Shown here: positions 63,643-64,000 of the stretch, piece after piece
How the letters are laid out: the number at the start of each line of letters is the position of its first letter
Numbering within the stretch: the stretch's first letter is position 1
Assembly: GCA_033762625.1 (NCBI GenBank)
Contig: JANRLI010000007.1
Coordinates: forward strand, 1 to 64,000
DNA length: 64,000 bases
DNA from: Alphaproteobacteria bacterium
GTDB taxonomy: Bacteria > Pseudomonadota > Alphaproteobacteria > UBA9219 > RGZA01
Direction of reading: 5' to 3'
Position numbers and translations under genes: made by a program
The notes under the pieces: model-generated
Database searches by the model: none
Told to the model about the DNA's origin: nothing
The model's input: only the letters and a program-made list of their open reading frames with translations

Positions 63643-64000
63643 TTACTTCGCAAAGAAGATGCCGGTCAGCAAATAATTGCTGATAAGGATAAGGATGGAT
63701 GAAGAAACAACCGCATTTGTGGTTGCCGCGCCCACGCCTTGCGCGCCGCCCTTGGAATTGAACCCGAAATAGCAACCCATAAGGGTAACGATAAATCCGA
63801 ACACCGATGCTTTTACAAGTCCGGATATAACGTCCATATTTTCAAGATAACGCCATGTTTGATCGACATAGTTGGCGGCATTAAAATCCAGACGATACAC
63901 GCTCACCAAAAATCCGCCGAATACGCCGATGATATCAGCCAGCAACACAAGGGCAGGGAGCATCGCTGTACCAGCCACAATCCGCGGCACTACGAGATAT
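63643..64000 (-). CDS. MlaE-like ABC transporter permease (partial, 5' end beyond window)
   Basis: Only the C-terminal part is present (about 119 residues); the frame is open to base 64000. It is membrane-embedded, with PRIVAGTAMLPALVLLADIIG and SILILISNYLLTGIFFAK segments and the conserved GCYFGFNSKGGAQGVGAATT loop of MlaE/YrbE permeases, in the right place next to MlaF. Confidence 0.85.
   Translation of the reverse strand, partial: YLVVPRIVAGTAMLPALVLLADIIGVFGGFLVSVYRLDFNAANYVDQTWRYLENMDVISGLVKASVFGFIVTLMGCYFGFNSKGGAQGVGAATTNAVVSSSILILISNYLLTGIFFAK

Overview
The window is typical of a free-living alphaproteobacterium with a compact genome and moderate GC. The evidence is gene content (class I PHA synthase, class II FBPase next to hom and recJ, COQ4-like protein, RT0821/Lpp0805-type surface lipoprotein, the pdxH/dnaJ/fabI/aroC neighbourhood, cvpA-purF) and a perfect alphaproteobacterial-type LexA box (GAAC-N7-GAAC) at the start of a Y-family polymerase gene. 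The gene set suggests a Rhodospirillales- or Micavibrio-like lineage, but the genus cannot be fixed from this sequence alone. There is no prophage, insertion sequence, CRISPR array or rRNA operon.

Layout. 1-11 kb: a glycosyltransferase with a small membrane protein; the SOS-type polymerase; an AT-rich fused restriction-methylation enzyme translationally close to a SAM methyltransferase; a set of hairpins and a tRNA-Glu; an SGNH-like protein; and branched-chain amino-acid ABC ATPases plus binding protein without permeases. 11-24 kb: gamma carbonic anhydrase, PHA synthase, a lipoprotein-hom pair, glpX-recJ, a COQ4-like protein, parE, a DUF3108 protein, and an XRE regulator with a paired operator. 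24-35 kb: gph, glmU, a tandem deaminase with a degenerate second half, a 14-residue-repeat protein, glmS, a class II DAHP synthase-gmhA-gmhB operon, and a 120-bp imperfect palindrome. 35-42 kb (minus strand): dnaJ, fabI, three tandem cysteine-rich secreted paralogues, aroC and two tandem paralogues of unknown function. 42-52 kb: thrS, a glycosyltransferase, an alpha/beta hydrolase with PhzF, a histidine kinase divergent from an unusual HTH-receiver fusion, nagK-like and nagA. 52-64 kb: yfgM-bamB-der, unknown basic and small proteins, SDR, cvpA-purF, radA, argE and the start of an Mla-type lipid transporter.

Functional themes. Envelope biogenesis dominates: amino-sugar supply (GlmS, GlmU, NagA, NagK), heptose for LPS (GmhA, GmhB), fatty acids (FabI), outer-membrane assembly (BamB), lipid transport (Mla) and several lipoproteins. 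Aromatic amino-acid synthesis is represented at two loci (class II DAHP synthase and AroC). DNA maintenance is represented by ParE, RecJ, RadA and the Y-family polymerase.

Most noteworthy are the three cysteine-rich paralogues embedded between fabI and aroC. In one of them two cysteines are missing at exactly aligned positions, which predicts one specific disulfide. Other notable points are the XRE promoter with two TTTGT-N8-ACAAA dyads exactly 31 bp apart, the LexA box overlapping a start codon, the HTH-receiver fusion facing a histidine kinase, and the near-universal abutting or overlapping of convergent genes. Annotations rest on reading motifs and gene order; no database search was possible.
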